From Legionellaceae bacterium (GTDB lineage Bacteria; Pseudomonadota; Gammaproteobacteria; Legionellales; Legionellaceae), in contig JAOAUB010000070.1 in assembly GCA_030157805.1 (NCBI GenBank), positions 1-38,570 on the forward strand: a DNA stretch of 38,570 bases, written 5' to 3'. The position numbers and the translations under genes are program-made. The notes under the pieces were generated by a model. That model saw only the letters and a list, made by a program, of their open reading frames with translations, had not been told where the DNA came from and did no database searches. This document shows positions 37,171-38,570 of the stretch, in pieces (the stretch's first letter is position 1; each line of letters starts with the position of its first letter).

Positions 37171-38570
37171 ATGACAAGGATCGCCACTATCCTGCTTTGT
37201 CTTATATTGACGCAAGCTCACGCGGCCCATGATAAAACTGATGATCCTGTGTTTAATACCCAAGAAATCAGAATAATTAAAAACAATTTTTTTCATAATA
37301 TCACCGAACAAGGCGCCATTCTTGCATCCCCTTCCACAGCCATGCCTAACTATTCGTACGACTGGATAAGAGATAGTGCTATTGCCATGGGGCTCATCGC
37401 AAGCTGGTATGAAGCCTATGATCAAGATGACGATAAAATCAAATTATTAAATTACGTCTCATGGACTCAAAAAATTCAGCAACAACCCGATCCTAATCCA
37501 GAACAAGATATTTTAGGTGAGCCTAAATTTAACCTAGACAGCACCCCTTATGCTGGCCCATGGGGTAGGCCACAAAATGATGGTCCTGCGCTGCGTGCCT
37601 TAGCTCTTATGCATTTTGCTAACGCCCTGTTGAAAAAACATCATGACGATGATTATGTGCGTTCTCATTTATACGCTGGCGGACTGGATCCTCGCACAAT
37701 GGGTGCAATCAAACTTGATCTAGAGTATGTCGCACACCATTGGCATGAACCCAATTATGATCTATGGGAAGAAGTCTATGGGCATCATTTTTTCACCGAA
37801 ATGGTGCAACGAAAAGCTTTGTTAGAAGGCGCTCAATTTGCTCGAAATCAGCAAGATGCTTCTGCTGCTGATTATTACCAACAGCAAGCTCTAAAAATTG
37901 AAACCGATCTTAATCACTATATTGATCACAGCAACAACTTGATTCGCGCAAGTTTAGTACCCCACCCTGGCCCACAGAAAGATCTTGAACTTGATTCCGC
38001 AGTAATTCTTGGAGTGTTAATCGGCAATGCTCATGATACCGTGTTTGCTGCGAATAATGACTACGTGAAGAACACGGTTATTGCACTAAAACAACAATTT
38101 AAAGTTTTATTCCCTATTAATCATGAAAAACACACTATTTTATTTGGGCGCTACCCCGGAGACACTTACGATGGTTATCAAACGGGAAGTGTTGGAAATC
38201 CATGGTTTCTTCTTACTGCGAGTGTGGCTGAATATTATTATATTCAAGGAAAGCTACTGCCCAACACCCCTGAAAACAGACAACGTCGTGAGCATGCTAT
38301 TAATCAAGGGGATCATTATTTAAAACTCATCAAACAATATGCCCCGGATCTCACCATGAAAGAACAAATCAACTTAAACACCGGTGAACAACAAGGTGCC
38401 ACTTCCCTCACATGGGGCTATGTGGCTTTATTACGCGCGATAGATGCCCGCAGTCAACTCACCAAATTAAGAAGCGAGTCATTCGCTAGACAAAAACTAA
38501 ACAATACAAATTCCCTGGTAACTCCCCAGCTACGTCATCCTGAGCGCGTCTTTTTGCGCGAAGGATCTCC
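37171..38570 (+). CDS. Secreted GH15 glucoamylase (partial at window end)
   Basis: Glucan 1,4-alpha-glucosidase, releasing glucose from starch or glycogen ends. 466 codons are open to the window edge. A signal peptide (ILLCLILTQAHAAHD) starts it. SYDWIRDSA (residues 62-70), WGRPQNDGPALRALA (131-145), YDLWEEVYGHHFFT (from 196; the Glu pair at 200-201 includes the catalytic acid), GRYPGDTYDGYQTGSVGNPW and MKEQINLNTGEQQGATSLTWGY (general base Glu398) form the family core. This is the eukaryote-like type of Legionella GamA, a type II secretion substrate. AAGGAG precedes the ATG. The GH15 fold appears complete by about residue 435; the remaining codons run into a palindromic repeat. Confidence 0.9.
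   Translation, partial: MTRIATILLCLILTQAHAAHDKTDDPVFNTQEIRIIKNNFFHNITEQGAILASPSTAMPNYSYDWIRDSAIAMGLIASWYEAYDQDDDKIKLLNYVSWTQKIQQQPDPNPEQDILGEPKFNLDSTPYAGPWGRPQNDGPALRALALMHFANALLKKHHDDDYVRSHLYAGGLDPRTMGAIKLDLEYVAHHWHEPNYDLWEEVYGHHFFTEMVQRKALLEGAQFARNQQDASAADYYQQQALKIETDLNHYIDHSNNLIRASLVPHPGPQKDLELDSAVILGVLIGNAHDTVFAANNDYVKNTVIALKQQFKVLFPINHEKHTILFGRYPGDTYDGYQTGSVGNPWFLLTASVAEYYYIQGKLLPNTPENRQRREHAINQGDHYLKLIKQYAPDLTMKEQINLNTGEQQGATSLTWGYVALLRAIDARSQLTKLRSESFARQKLNNTNSLVTPQLRHPERVFLREGS
38533..38568. repeat. Palindromic GTCATCCTGAG-type dispersed repeat
   Basis: CGTCATCCTGAGCGCG, a T-rich loop, then GCGCGAAGGATCT. Arms ATCCT/AGGAT (38537-38541 with 38562-38566) and CGCG/CGCG (38545-38548 with 38557-38560) pair. 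The outer sequence matches a repeat I know to be scattered through many bacterial genomes, usually between genes. Here it lies in the open 3' end of the glucoamylase frame. Only one copy is in this window. Confidence 0.65.

Overview
This window looks like a chromosome segment from a gammaproteobacterium close to Legionella/Coxiella (order Legionellales). The basis is gene content: a type II secretion gspD-gspE pair standing apart from the other gsp genes, a Sec-exported GH15 glucoamylase of the kind Legionella secretes, a Com1/DsbA-like periplasmic oxidoreductase, and a 766-residue protein that resembles Legionellales effectors. No 16S rRNA or other strong marker is present, so genus is not decided. 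No tRNA, rRNA, CRISPR array or complete mobile element was seen.

Layout. 114-4732 (minus): a Dsb-like oxidoreductase, then glyQ-glyS-rsmJ, separated by a strong hairpin. 4785-6950 (minus): uvrD. 7126-7884 (plus): mlaA. 7927-15710 (minus): eight co-directional genes, dapA, a very short bamC, a DUF1704 metallopeptidase-like gene, fdxA, a yoaA/dinG-type helicase, tsaB, gshA and gshB. These start at a recognisable sigma70-type promoter and end at a hairpin shared with mlaA. 15817-19559 (plus): an M20 hydrolase, astA and astD, part of arginine succinyltransferase catabolism. 19585-20627 (minus): a His-rich conserved protein of unknown function and a small exported protein made of a Cys-x-x ladder (13 Cys in 37 residues). 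20973-23997 (minus): rpsB-tsf-pyrH-frr, with a promoter, a structured leader and an intrinsic terminator between rpsB and tsf. 24294-25064 (plus): map. 25109-28673 (minus): guaB-guaA-tadA.

From 28.7 to 30.7 kb there is an accessory patch: a broken IS630-family transposase next to an AT-rich gene for a diverged membrane M48-type metallopeptidase. gspD and gspE follow on the plus strand, then the inverted 766-residue effector-like gene. Finally a GH15 glucoamylase gene runs off the window end, its last visible codons lying in a palindromic repeat of the GTCATCCTGAG...GAAGGATCT type.

Most of the window is housekeeping: translation, GTP synthesis, glutathione, lysine/cell-wall precursor, DNA repair. 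The parts most worth following up are the cysteine-ladder protein with its His-rich neighbour, the M48-like protease beside the dead transposase, the effector-like protein, the 79-residue BamC, and the DUF1704 protein whose HExxxH...E motif matches eukaryotic tubulin tyrosine carboxypeptidases.
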